Shown here piece by piece: positions 42,693-50,227 of a stretch of DNA of 64,000 nucleotides (position 1 is the first letter of the stretch; every line of letters starts with the position of its first letter). Under the pieces are notes generated by a model. The model saw only the letters and a program-made list of their open reading frames with translations, searched no databases and was not told where the DNA came from. This DNA comes from Arthrobacter sp. 9V (GTDB lineage: Bacteria; Actinomycetota; Actinomycetes; Actinomycetales; Micrococcaceae). The stretch is from positions 1,598,718 through 1,662,717 of the forward strand of contig NZ_LR732912.1 of the NCBI RefSeq assembly GCF_902506065.1, read 5' to 3'. Position numbers and translations under genes: made by a program.

Positions 42693-43862
42693 ATGATCTT
42701 CCTCGACGCCGCAGCCACTACTCCGGTTCGCCGTGAGGCCCTTGAGGCCATGTGGCCTTACCTGAGCGGTGAGTTCGGCAACCCCTCCAGCCATCACAGC
42801 CTCGGTGAAACGGCAGCAGCCGCGCTCGCAGAGGCCCGCGCCGGCGTCGCGAAGGTCCTCAATTGCCGCGCCGGCGAGGTAACTTTCACCTCGGGAGGCA
42901 CGGAAGCGGACAACCTTGCGGTCAAAGGCATTGCGTTGGCCCGGCACGGGACGGACCCTTCGCTGAACCGCATAGTGATCAGCGCGATCGAGCATCCAGC
43001 CGTGGAAGAATCAGCCCGCTACCTTGAGCGCGTGCATGGATTCAGCGTGGACGTGCTCCCGGTGGACGCGGAGGGATTGGTCTCCGTTGATGAGCTTCGG
43101 GCGGTGTTGGGGTCCCAAACCGCTGTGGTGAGCATCATGTACGCCAACAACGAGGTTGGAACCGTCCAGCCCATTGCAGCATTGGCGGCGGTGGCCCGGG
43201 AAAATGGCGTGCCGTTCCACACGGACGCGGTACAGGCCGCCGGATGGTTACCGCTGGACGTCAAAGCGCTTGGGGTGGACGCCTTGAGTATTTCGGGGCA
43301 CAAACTTGGTGCGCCCAAGGGATCCGGTGTCTTGTTCACCAAAGGCCGCCTGCGCGTCGAGCCCCTGGTTCATGGTGGGGGACAGGAGAAGGCGAAGCGC
43401 TCGGGCACGGAGAACGTTGCAGGGGCTGTGGCACTGTCCACCGCGCTCAGGCTCTCACACGCTGAGCAGCCCGGACAGGCAACACGTGTTACCGAGCTGA
43501 GAAATCAGTTCATCCAGCGGATCCTCGCCACCGTACCCGGCGCCCTGCTCACCGGACACCCCACCCAACGACTCCCCTCGGTAGCCTCGTTCTGCTTCCC
43601 CGGAACCAGTGGCGAGTCGGTGCTGCTGGAGCTGGAGCGGCTCGGCGTGGTGTGTTCCAGTGGCTCGGCCTGCGCGGCGGGATCAGATGCGCCCTCGCCA
43701 GTACTGGTAGCACTTGGCATCGCCCCGGAAACCGCCCAGACGGCTGTACGTTTCAGCTTCACATCAACCATCACAGACGCCGAGCTGGAACAAGCCGCCG
43801 CCGCTGTGGAAACCGCCGTCGGGCGTGTCAGGAACTTGACTGCCCCGCAACAAAAGCAATAA
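42693..43862 (+). CDS. Cysteine desulfurase (NifS/IscS-like)
   Basis: A 389-residue PLP enzyme that provides sulfur from cysteine. The PLP lysine is in SISGHKLGAPKGSG and the sulfur-accepting Cys is in VCSSGSACAAGSD. It is only 5 bp downstream of nadC, so it belongs to the nad operon. NadA needs a 4Fe-4S cluster, and a desulfurase in nad operons is known in other bacteria (NadA maturation), so a dedicated cluster-supply role is likely. Confidence 0.94.
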   Translation: MIFLDAAATTPVRREALEAMWPYLSGEFGNPSSHHSLGETAAAALAEARAGVAKVLNCRAGEVTFTSGGTEADNLAVKGIALARHGTDPSLNRIVISAIEHPAVEESARYLERVHGFSVDVLPVDAEGLVSVDELRAVLGSQTAVVSIMYANNEVGTVQPIAALAAVARENGVPFHTDAVQAAGWLPLDVKALGVDALSISGHKLGAPKGSGVLFTKGRLRVEPLVHGGGQEKAKRSGTENVAGAVALSTALRLSHAEQPGQATRVTELRNQFIQRILATVPGALLTGHPTQRLPSVASFCFPGTSGESVLLELERLGVVCSSGSACAAGSDAPSPVLVALGIAPETAQTAVRFSFTSTITDAELEQAAAAVETAVGRVRNLTAPQQKQ

Positions 43863-43877
43863 CCATTGCCTGGGTGC

Positions 43878-44363
43878 TCAGACGTGCCGTGCGCGCCTGA
43901 AAATCCAATGCCGCAGCAAGGTAAACCTGACCGCTGTGGCCACGAAACCGGACAACGTAGTGGTCCACAACTCCTCAGTGACCGTGGCTTCCGGCCGCAG
44001 AAGATGCAACACGCCCAAGCTCCCGCCGGTAATGATCAGCGCGATGCCAATCACTATCACTCCACTGAGGTGATCCTTCGCACGCTTTTTACGGCCGGTG
44101 ATCTTGAACGTCAGCCTGCGGTTCAGTGCAGTGTTCATCAACGAGGTCACAATGAGGGCAACGGCGTTGGCCAACTGGGGATCAATCCATGGACGCAGCA
44201 CGGCGTAGATGGCAAGCGAACTTGCCGTGCACACGATTCCAACGCCTGTGAAACGGATCAATTGCCGCACTACCGGGTACTTCAGGAGTCCGCGGTGCCG
44301 TTTGCGCTGCTGGCTATGTGGGGGAGATGGGCGTAGCTCTGTGGCCTCCGCAGCTATCTCCAT
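43878..44363 (-). CDS. GtrA-family membrane protein
   Basis: A 161-residue protein with four hydrophobic spans, the GtrA fold, usually involved in moving or glycosylating bactoprenol-linked sugars. Features are VRQLIRFTGVGIVCTASSLAIYAVL near the start (shown in parts), ANAVALIVTSLMNTALNRRLTF and a charged loop. It lies 15 bp from the convergent desulfurase stop. No glycosyltransferase partner is seen. Confidence 0.87.
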   Translation of the reverse strand: MEIAAEATELRPSPPHSQQRKRHRGLLKYPVVRQLIRFTGVGIVCTASSLAIYAVLRPWIDPQLANAVALIVTSLMNTALNRRLTFKITGRKKRAKDHLSGVIVIGIALIITGGSLGVLHLLRPEATVTEELWTTTLSGFVATAVRFTLLRHWIFRRARHV

Positions 44364-44380
44364 GGGTTAAGCCTGACACA

Positions 44381-45259
44381 CTAAGCGGGCTGATGTTCCC
44401 ATGAAGCGCCGGTGACGGGGTTGTAAAGCTCGCCGATTCCTTCTATACGGCACATCACAGTGTCCCCTGGTTGGATGCGTGCGCACTCTGCAGGGAAGCC
44501 TGTGAGGACAAGATCGCCGGGCTGGAGGGTCATGAACGAGCTCAGGTAGACCAGGATCTCCTCAACTTTCCAGCCAAGGTCCGCTGCACTGGCTGTCTTG
44601 AGGGCTTTGCCGTTGTGGACTATGCCGATCTCAAGATCCGAGTGGTCCAGGTCTGTGACCATCCACGGGCCAGCCGGCGTGAAGGTGTCCTGGCTCTTTG
44701 CGCTGATCCACAACTCGTCGCTCTTCTGGAGGTCGCGGGCGGAGACGTCGTTGCCGATGGTGTACCCCAGAATTGCCGATCCCGCCGTTTCCAAGGTCAA
44801 GCCTCGCGCAACCCGGCCCACCACCACCGTCAATTCAGCTTCCGGATCAACGTAACCCACGGAGGAGCTCAGTTGGATGGCTTCGCCGGGGCCGATCACG
44901 CTGGACGCGGCTTTGTGGAAGGCCTGTGGTGGCAGGTCCCGGCCGGGTTGCCCGGTGTTGTGCGCCATACCGAAGACGTTCACAGGCACTGAAGGAGCCA
45001 GGAAAGTAAACGCGTCTTGGTTGACCACCGCCCCGAGCTCCCATCCGTCCCTGAAGGGGCTGTTGGCATTTGCCCTCGACGCCGGAAAAGGGGACTCCAC
45101 TACAGTCCACCGGTTGCCTTCCACGGAGTCGAAATCGGGGGAGTCGTTAGCCACAAAGAACTGCTCGTCAGGAAACTGGCGGGCAAGGCCCAAGCCGTCC
45201 TTTGGCGGTTCCCGTACGGGCCGGACACGGGCGATACGTCGGGGAAGAGGCGAAGTCAT
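44381..45259 (-). CDS. Fumarylacetoacetate hydrolase family protein
   Basis: A 292-residue FAH-fold protein. Conserved metal-site residues appear in YVDPEAELTVVVGR (acidic pair) and GNDVSARDLQ, with GDLVLTGFPAE late. The family includes acylpyruvases, 2-oxo-hept-3-ene-dioate hydratases and oxaloacetate decarboxylases; the exact reaction cannot be told. The ATG is preceded at 6 nt by TAGGAT, suggesting a leaderless message. Confidence 0.9.
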   Translation of the reverse strand: MTSPLPRRIARVRPVREPPKDGLGLARQFPDEQFFVANDSPDFDSVEGNRWTVVESPFPASRANANSPFRDGWELGAVVNQDAFTFLAPSVPVNVFGMAHNTGQPGRDLPPQAFHKAASSVIGPGEAIQLSSSVGYVDPEAELTVVVGRVARGLTLETAGSAILGYTIGNDVSARDLQKSDELWISAKSQDTFTPAGPWMVTDLDHSDLEIGIVHNGKALKTASAADLGWKVEEILVYLSSFMTLQPGDLVLTGFPAECARIQPGDTVMCRIEGIGELYNPVTGASWEHQPA

Positions 45260-45265
45260 GATGAC

Positions 45266-45271
45266 ATCCTA
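45266..45271 (-). promoter_or_regulatory. -10 hexamer for leaderless FAH-family gene
   Basis: On the minus strand TAGGAT lies 6 nt before the ATG at 45259, with no ribosome binding site. Confidence 0.45.
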
Positions 45272-45300
45272 CGTCCTCACCAAGCGATGGTTGCCGATGT

Positions 45301-45352
45301 GAGGCCCGCTTTACGCCCTTGCGCGCACCTTTGGGGGCGCAGAGCGGGCCTC
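45301..45352 (-). terminator. Hairpin downstream of the DM13 gene
   Basis: A 10-bp perfect outer stem (45301-45310 and 45343-45352) encloses a second short stem (45314-45318 with 45335-45339). It follows the DM13 gene on the minus strand. There is no T-run, so termination is only probable. Confidence 0.5.
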
Positions 45353-45360
45353 GCAACGCA

Positions 45361-45963
45361 TCAGGCGAGAGGGGCGGATCCGAAAGCAACACTGAACCGG
45401 TCGCACCACAACACCACAGATGTCAGGCCAGCGATGTCCGTTCCGGCCGGGAGAACATAGTTGTGATTGCCGTGCGTGGCTTTGATCGGCCCGAGGTCCA
45501 CATAGCGGCCGGACCTGTACTTGAACCAATCACCCCCGGCCTCGAGGCTGCTCAACCAGACCTTCACGTCAGGGCCGTCGCTGCTGGCCAGGTCCTCAAG
45601 CCGGAGCAGATGGCTGCCATCAGGGAGCTTCACCAACCGGGCGGTGCCAGTGGTCTCATGCTCTTGTGATTGGAAAGTACCCGAGCCCAGAATCACGGGT
45701 GCCGCAGGCGCTGCCGGGGAAGGTGGCTTTGCGGGTTCCAACGTTGGGGGAGCCGATGCGCCCGCTGAACCGGCCGCGGTGGGCAGAGGTTCATTGACGC
45801 TGCTGCTGGTGAAGATGCGCCACGGTTGGAACAGGGCCGCCCCCACAACCACCATGCCAAGGACCACCACAGCTGCCAGAGGTGCAAGTATCCTGTGGGT
45901 CCGGATCACGCTCCGCAGCCTGTCCACGCTCCGCAGCCGGGTCAAGGGACGCTGTCTGTTCAT
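45361..45963 (-). CDS. DM13 domain membrane-anchored protein
   Basis: A 200-residue protein. After a basic N-terminus (about 1-25) comes one membrane span (about 30-48), a Pro/Ala/Ser-rich linker, and a DM13 domain (about 95-200) with SGTFQSQEHETTGTARLV and a late HGNHNYVLP. DM13 domains are predicted electron-transfer or redox domains; no redox cofactor is evident here. A Cys (VLWCDRF) near the end may be functional. Confidence 0.85.
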   Translation of the reverse strand: MNRQRPLTRLRSVDRLRSVIRTHRILAPLAAVVVLGMVVVGAALFQPWRIFTSSSVNEPLPTAAGSAGASAPPTLEPAKPPSPAAPAAPVILGSGTFQSQEHETTGTARLVKLPDGSHLLRLEDLASSDGPDVKVWLSSLEAGGDWFKYRSGRYVDLGPIKATHGNHNYVLPAGTDIAGLTSVVLWCDRFSVAFGSAPLA

Positions 45964-45969
45964 GGTCCA

Positions 45970-45975
45970 ACCGTA
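45970..45975 (-). promoter_or_regulatory. -10 hexamer for leaderless DM13 gene
   Basis: On the minus strand TACGGT lies 6 nt before the ATG at 45963, with no ribosome binding site. Confidence 0.4.
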
Positions 45976-46084
45976 GGCTCCGCGGTACGGCTTTGGGGGT
46001 TGCCATTGCTTACAAGACGGTGACGCCACCTTCACGCACCATGCCGAATCAACTGCCGTGGAGGAAGAACACAGGACCCGGGCT

Positions 46085-46090
46085 TAGAAT
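46085..46090 (+). promoter_or_regulatory. -10 hexamer for the leaderless permease
   Basis: TAGAAT lies 7 nt before the ATG at 46098, close to the actinobacterial consensus. No ribosome binding site is seen. Confidence 0.6.
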
Positions 46091-46097
46091 CCGTTCC

Positions 46098-47294
46098 ATG
46101 CGTCTGGCGATCATCGGGTTGGTCCTCCTCGTGGCTGGTGGGATCACCGTGGCCACGGGTGTCCTGCCCTGGCAGGAAGTGGCGGTCCTTGTGGACCGGG
46201 TGGCGCCCATCCTGGGCTTTGTTGTTGCCATGACGGTGGTGACAGAACTAATCAGCGAAGCCGGTGCTTTCCAGTGGATTGCCCGCCACCTGCGCGGATG
46301 GGGGCGGGGCCGGAGCGTCCTGCTGTGGCTACTTTTGGCCCTGGTTGCCACGTTGAGCACTGTCTTCCTTTCCTTGGATACCACCGCGGTACTCCTCACC
46401 CCGGTAGTGGTCACGGTCGCACGCCAAGCCGGCCTCCCCGTCCTGCCCTTCGCACTGACCACTGTTTGGCTGGCTAACACTGCCAGTTTGTTGCTCCCGA
46501 TCTCCAACCTCACCAACCTCTTGGCGCAACACAGCCTGGGCGGCATCAGTCCCGCACAGTTCGCCCAACTTATGTGGGCGCCCTCTTTGGCCGCTGTTCT
46601 GGTTCCTTTGGCCTTCATAGGGGTCATCTTTCGGCGCGAACTGCGCAAGACCTACGCCCTTGATTCCGCCCGTCCGCCCATCTCACGCTTATCCAGCGGC
46701 GGCACTGACAGGGTCCTGCTTGCGGGCAGTGCAGTTGTCCTGGTGTTGCTCCTTCCGGCCCTGGTTTCCGGGGCCGCCATATGGATCCCCGCCACCGCGG
46801 CGGCAGTGATCCTGGCGGCCATGTTTGCCTTCCGGCGCCCCAAGGTACTCAAGGTGACGCTGATCCCATGGTCACTGCTGTTGTTCACCTGCGGACTTTT
46901 CCTGGTGGTTGAGGCCACCCAATACCTCGGTGCGTCCCGTTTGCTCGGACAGGTGGCCGGCGAAGGCGGCGGGTTTGTTGAGCTATTGAGGTTGGCCATG
47001 ACCGGTGCCCTCGGGTCCAACGTGGTCAACAACCTCCCTGCCTACCTCCTGGCCGAACCATTGGCCGGAAGCCCGGAGCGTATGGCAGCGCTGTTGGTGG
47101 GCGTGAATGCGGGGCCGCTGATCACGCCGTGGGCGTCACTGGCCACCCTGTTGTGGCATGACCGGTTGCTGCGCATGAACGTGCTGATCAAGTGGAAAGG
47201 ATATGCGGTGTTCGGCCTGATGGTTGGACCCCTGACAATTCTGGCGGCAGTAGGCGCGCTCGCAGTTTTTGGCCGTGGCGGACTGTTGGGTTAG
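46098..47294 (+). CDS. ArsB/SLC13-like anion permease
   Basis: A 398-residue membrane protein with about 10-11 spans, in the ion-transporter superfamily (ArsB, CitT/SLC13 types). Conserved stretches are FLSLDTTAVLLTPVVV (about 96-111), LANTASLLLPISNLTN, and near the end SNVVNNLPAYLLAEPL. The SNLTN and NNLPA blocks are as in ArsB. There is no ArsR or ArsC neighbour, so an arsenite role is not supported by context. The stop overlaps the DUF1684 stop by 4 bp. Confidence 0.85.
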   Translation: MRLAIIGLVLLVAGGITVATGVLPWQEVAVLVDRVAPILGFVVAMTVVTELISEAGAFQWIARHLRGWGRGRSVLLWLLLALVATLSTVFLSLDTTAVLLTPVVVTVARQAGLPVLPFALTTVWLANTASLLLPISNLTNLLAQHSLGGISPAQFAQLMWAPSLAAVLVPLAFIGVIFRRELRKTYALDSARPPISRLSSGGTDRVLLAGSAVVLVLLLPALVSGAAIWIPATAAAVILAAMFAFRRPKVLKVTLIPWSLLLFTCGLFLVVEATQYLGASRLLGQVAGEGGGFVELLRLAMTGALGSNVVNNLPAYLLAEPLAGSPERMAALLVGVNAGPLITPWASLATLLWHDRLLRMNVLIKWKGYAVFGLMVGPLTILAAVGALAVFGRGGLLG

Positions 47295-47959
47295 CCCAGG
47301 TAGAGCTCTCCCACCGGCACCTCTGTGTCCAGCCGGTTTGCTGGTCCGGCCAGAGGGCACGCCCAGGCTTCGTTGTAGGCGCACGATGGGTTGTAGGCAA
47401 AGTTGAAGTCCAGGACAAATTCTTGTTCGGCCCCGGCCCTGCGCGTCCCGTGAAACGAGCCCTTGACAGTGTCCAGAAGATACCGGCCTGCTCCGTAGCT
47501 TCCGCCGTCCTTGCCTGCGGTTGCATCCCGGAAGGGTACAAAGATGCCGCCGCCATAGCTTCGCAGCTGCCACGCGGCCAAGGAACCCAGCCTGGGCAGC
47601 TCAAAAGTTCCGATCCTGATGAAGGGCACCACCCCGTCAGTCCCCGTTCGGACGTTCATCTCCTGGCCCGCTCCTTCGGGTGACAGCGCGGCGTACCTCC
47701 GGAAGGAAGGATCGTAGCCGGCAGTCTTAAGTCCGGAGAAGGAGGCCTTCATGTCCGCGGTCAGCGCTGAAGCAGGATGCGTAGCAAACATCAGATCCCG
47801 TTCCTGCCGCCAGAACGTGTGTGCGTCGAAAGGGTTGGTGGCTGCGAGTTGACGCACCTTGTCGTAGAGGGCGAACGTCCGTAGCCGCCAGTCGGCTATA
47901 TCAACCGCTGACATGGTGGGGACATCGTCCTCGAAGTAGTCCTGCTGATCGGGAGCCAT
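47291..47959 (-). CDS. DUF1684 domain-containing protein
   Basis: A 222-residue protein with the DUF1684 arrangement: WRQERDLMFATHPASAL (about 50-66), FIRIGTFELPRLGSLAAW, and the hallmark NFAYNPSCAYNEAWACPLAG (20 residues, about 187-206). The function is not established. It converges with the permease through a shared TTAG and is divergent from the lipoprotein gene. A TAGGCT lies 6 nt before the ATG, so the message is probably leaderless. Confidence 0.9.
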   Translation of the reverse strand: MAPDQQDYFEDDVPTMSAVDIADWRLRTFALYDKVRQLAATNPFDAHTFWRQERDLMFATHPASALTADMKASFSGLKTAGYDPSFRRYAALSPEGAGQEMNVRTGTDGVVPFIRIGTFELPRLGSLAAWQLRSYGGGIFVPFRDATAGKDGGSYGAGRYLLDTVKGSFHGTRRAGAEQEFVLDFNFAYNPSCAYNEAWACPLAGPANRLDTEVPVGELYLG

Positions 47960-47965
47960 ACCCTC

Positions 47966-47971
47966 AGCCTA
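47966..47971 (-). promoter_or_regulatory. -10 hexamer for leaderless DUF1684 gene
   Basis: On the minus strand TAGGCT lies 6 nt before the ATG at 47959. Confidence 0.45.
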
Positions 47972-48001
47972 GTCCTGTGCGTGTCGCGGGATCGCCGCCG
48001 A

Positions 48002-48007
48002 TAGGCT
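48002..48007 (+). promoter_or_regulatory. -10 hexamer for leaderless lipoprotein gene
   Basis: TAGGCT lies 6 nt before the ATG at 48014, so the 54-bp gap holds two divergent leaderless promoters with the same -10. Confidence 0.45.
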
Positions 48008-48013
48008 GTTGTC

Positions 48014-48877
48014 ATGAAGGGCATCCTGAACTTACGCTGCGCTCCCAGGCGGCTTGCCGTGCTGACACTGGCGATCAGCGTCGTCGCGGGCACGGCAGCG
48101 TGCTCCGCCGAAAACAAGGGCCCGCAGGTAACTTCCACGGATTCCGCGCGGCCAAACAGTTCGGAATCGGAGACGGCAACACCGGAAAGCACGACGCCGG
48201 CATCGGACTCTGCGGCAGCCTCACCTTCGGCAACTCCCGGCGAACCAGCAGGCACCGCCAGCTCATCGGCCAGCGCCGGTGCGAGCCCGGTGGCAACGGC
48301 GGTGTCGTGGAAAACGTATACAGATGCCGCCAAGACGGTCAGCTTCGAATTACCTCAGGAATGGATTGCCCAGTCGGCGACTCCGGAGGCTGGATCGTTG
48401 GCCAACGCCGTGAAGGTAGAGATCAAGGATGCGGAAGGGCGCTATGTGGCCACGCTTCACACCGGGCTGCCTCAAGCCGCGCCTGTCAACTGCCCGGCCG
48501 GGCAGGCGCGCCCCTATGTGGTGATCAGCAGCGTGCCTTTGGACATCCCGCACTCTGACGGCCCGGATACCATTGACCCGCGTGTGGTTTTCCGCGTGGT
48601 GCAAGGCTACAAATTCTTTGGCTCCTACGGCATCACCAACGTGGTGGCGGGTGCTGATGGACAGTCCTGCGAGCTGCGGAACAGGGTTCTGGGTCCTGCC
48701 GGAAAGGGGGATATCTCTTTTGGGGACGTCCCGTCGATCCATGCTTTCGCCGCTGATGAGAAGGTGGCCCCGGCCAAGGCTTTCGATACATTGGACCTGG
48801 CCGCGAAGTACGCGGTTCATGGTTCTGAATTTGCGAATGTCCAGCGGATGCTACTGTCTCTGAAGGTCAATCTGTAG
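48014..48877 (+). CDS. Predicted secreted lipoprotein, unknown family
   Basis: A 287-residue protein. The N-terminus is a basic-hydrophobic signal peptide ending in the lipobox-like TAACS (Cys about 30). Residues about 32-95 are a Ser/Ala/Thr/Pro-rich linker, typical of surface-anchored actinobacterial lipoproteins. The rest is a globular domain of unknown family with two Cys (in NCPAGQ and SCELRN) that might pair. It is followed after 68 bp by the transglutaminase-like gene, perhaps in one unit. Confidence 0.78.
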   Translation: MKGILNLRCAPRRLAVLTLAISVVAGTAACSAENKGPQVTSTDSARPNSSESETATPESTTPASDSAAASPSATPGEPAGTASSSASAGASPVATAVSWKTYTDAAKTVSFELPQEWIAQSATPEAGSLANAVKVEIKDAEGRYVATLHTGLPQAAPVNCPAGQARPYVVISSVPLDIPHSDGPDTIDPRVVFRVVQGYKFFGSYGITNVVAGADGQSCELRNRVLGPAGKGDISFGDVPSIHAFAADEKVAPAKAFDTLDLAAKYAVHGSEFANVQRMLLSLKVNL

Positions 48878-48945
48878 CCCTGCGATTGGCTGATTCACCC
48901 ACACGGCGGCCATGGGCTGCCCGCCGCAACCCACCCCGGAGATCA

Positions 48946-49752
48946 ATGGAACGCAATGTTGCTGCCTCGCTCGTTTTCAAGACCGCAGCCAACACCAAGG
49001 TGGCCATGGCCATAGCCGTCGCCAAGAATCGCGGTTACGAGTCCGTGGTGGAAAATCTGACCATCACAAGTGACGGTGCCGAGGTTCCTTTTGCCGAACT
49101 CGGCGACCACCACGGTGGACGCTTTCATTACATGGAGTTCACCGAGCCGAGCGAGGTGACAGTGGATTATCGGGCAACGGTCCATGGTTTTGGGGAGCCG
49201 GACACATCCAGTCCCATGGAACTGATCAGGTACGTCAGGCCCAGCCGGTACGCGGAGTCGGACAGGCTGCTTCCTACCTCCTATGCGGAGTTCGGAAGCC
49301 TGCACGGTGCCGAACTGCTCCATGCAGTCCGCGATTGGGTGAACGGGGAACTGCGCTACGTCAGCGGGTCCTCGCGGGGGACTGATGGAGCCGTGGAAAC
49401 CTTGCTTCACCGGAAAGGTGTGTGCCGTGACTTCGCTCACCTGGCCATCGCCCTCTTGCGGTCAAAAGATGTTCCTGCGCGCTTGGCTGCGGTGTATGCG
49501 CCCGGGTTGAGCCCGATGGATTTCCATGCCGTTGCAGAGGCGCACATCGACGGTGCTTGGCACATTATTGATCCCACCGGACTCGCGCCCCGCGAATCCA
49601 TGCTCCGCATTACCGCCGGGCGGGACTCTTCAGATACGGCGTTCCTGTCCACTGTGGGGGGCAGCCTCACCCTGAAGACACTCAAGGTCAGTGCCTCAGT
49701 CAACGGAGAGCTCCCGGTGGAGGACCCCCGGGAGCTCATCAGCTTGCGTTAG
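48946..49752 (+). CDS. Transglutaminase-like domain protein
   Basis: A 268-residue protein of the bacterial transglutaminase-like (cysteine-protease-type) family. I chose ATG 48946; ATG 48886 would add 20 residues in a poor context. The nucleophile is Cys in RKGVCRDFAHLAIALLR (about 160-176), and the His and Asp are in DFHAVAEAHIDGAWHIIDPT. There is no signal peptide, so it is probably cytoplasmic. The function may be protein cleavage or amide transfer. Confidence 0.9.
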   Translation: MERNVAASLVFKTAANTKVAMAIAVAKNRGYESVVENLTITSDGAEVPFAELGDHHGGRFHYMEFTEPSEVTVDYRATVHGFGEPDTSSPMELIRYVRPSRYAESDRLLPTSYAEFGSLHGAELLHAVRDWVNGELRYVSGSSRGTDGAVETLLHRKGVCRDFAHLAIALLRSKDVPARLAAVYAPGLSPMDFHAVAEAHIDGAWHIIDPTGLAPRESMLRITAGRDSSDTAFLSTVGGSLTLKTLKVSASVNGELPVEDPRELISLR

Positions 49753-49765
49753 TGCGGAGAATTTC

Positions 49766-50227
49766 CTAGTGTCCGGCCACTGAAGCGCGAAGTTTCTCCG
49801 TCAGCCGCAGCAGTTCCTGTTGCTCCGCGGCTGTGAGCGCAGGCGCAACCAGATTGGCGATGTCCCGCACATGTTCACGGCCGATGGTTTTTTGGAGCTC
49901 GCTACCGGCTTCGGTGAGTGAGAGCAGGACTCCCCGGCCGTCGTCGGGCGCTGTTGTCCGCTCCACTAAACCGCGCTTTTCCAAGCGGTCCACCAACCTG
50001 CTCAGGCTGGACTGGCTCAACAGGACTTTGTCGTTGATTTCATTGAGCCGAAGCTGGCCCGAAGGGCATTTGGACAGTGTAAACAGGACATCGTATTCCT
50101 TGACAGGGAGTGTCTTGAACGCCGGTCCCGATTGGAGCTTCCGCATCACCGCCACCTGGGAGCGGAACAACGACTCCCAGGTTTCGGCGGCGAGGCGAAC
50201 GGCGGAGGACGCCGAAGGGCCGGACAT
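49766..50227 (-). CDS. MarR-family transcriptional regulator
   Basis: A 153-residue winged-helix repressor. The DNA-binding region is KCPSGQLRLNEINDKVLLSQSSLSRLVDRLEKRGLVERT (shown in parts). It starts at ATG 50225-50227, overlapping the LLM stop by 1 bp (TGATG). Because both are on the minus strand, it is transcribed with the flavoprotein gene, and an operator at 51408 would give autoregulation. Confidence 0.92.
   Translation of the reverse strand: MSGPSASSAVRLAAETWESLFRSQVAVMRKLQSGPAFKTLPVKEYDVLFTLSKCPSGQLRLNEINDKVLLSQSSLSRLVDRLEKRGLVERTTAPDDGRGVLLSLTEAGSELQKTIGREHVRDIANLVAPALTAAEQQELLRLTEKLRASVAGH

Noticed and set aside
46098..47294. Arsenite efflux by the ArsB-like protein
   Set aside because: There is no ArsR, ArsC or ArsA gene or operator nearby; the SNLTN and NNLPA blocks occur in broader anion permeases.
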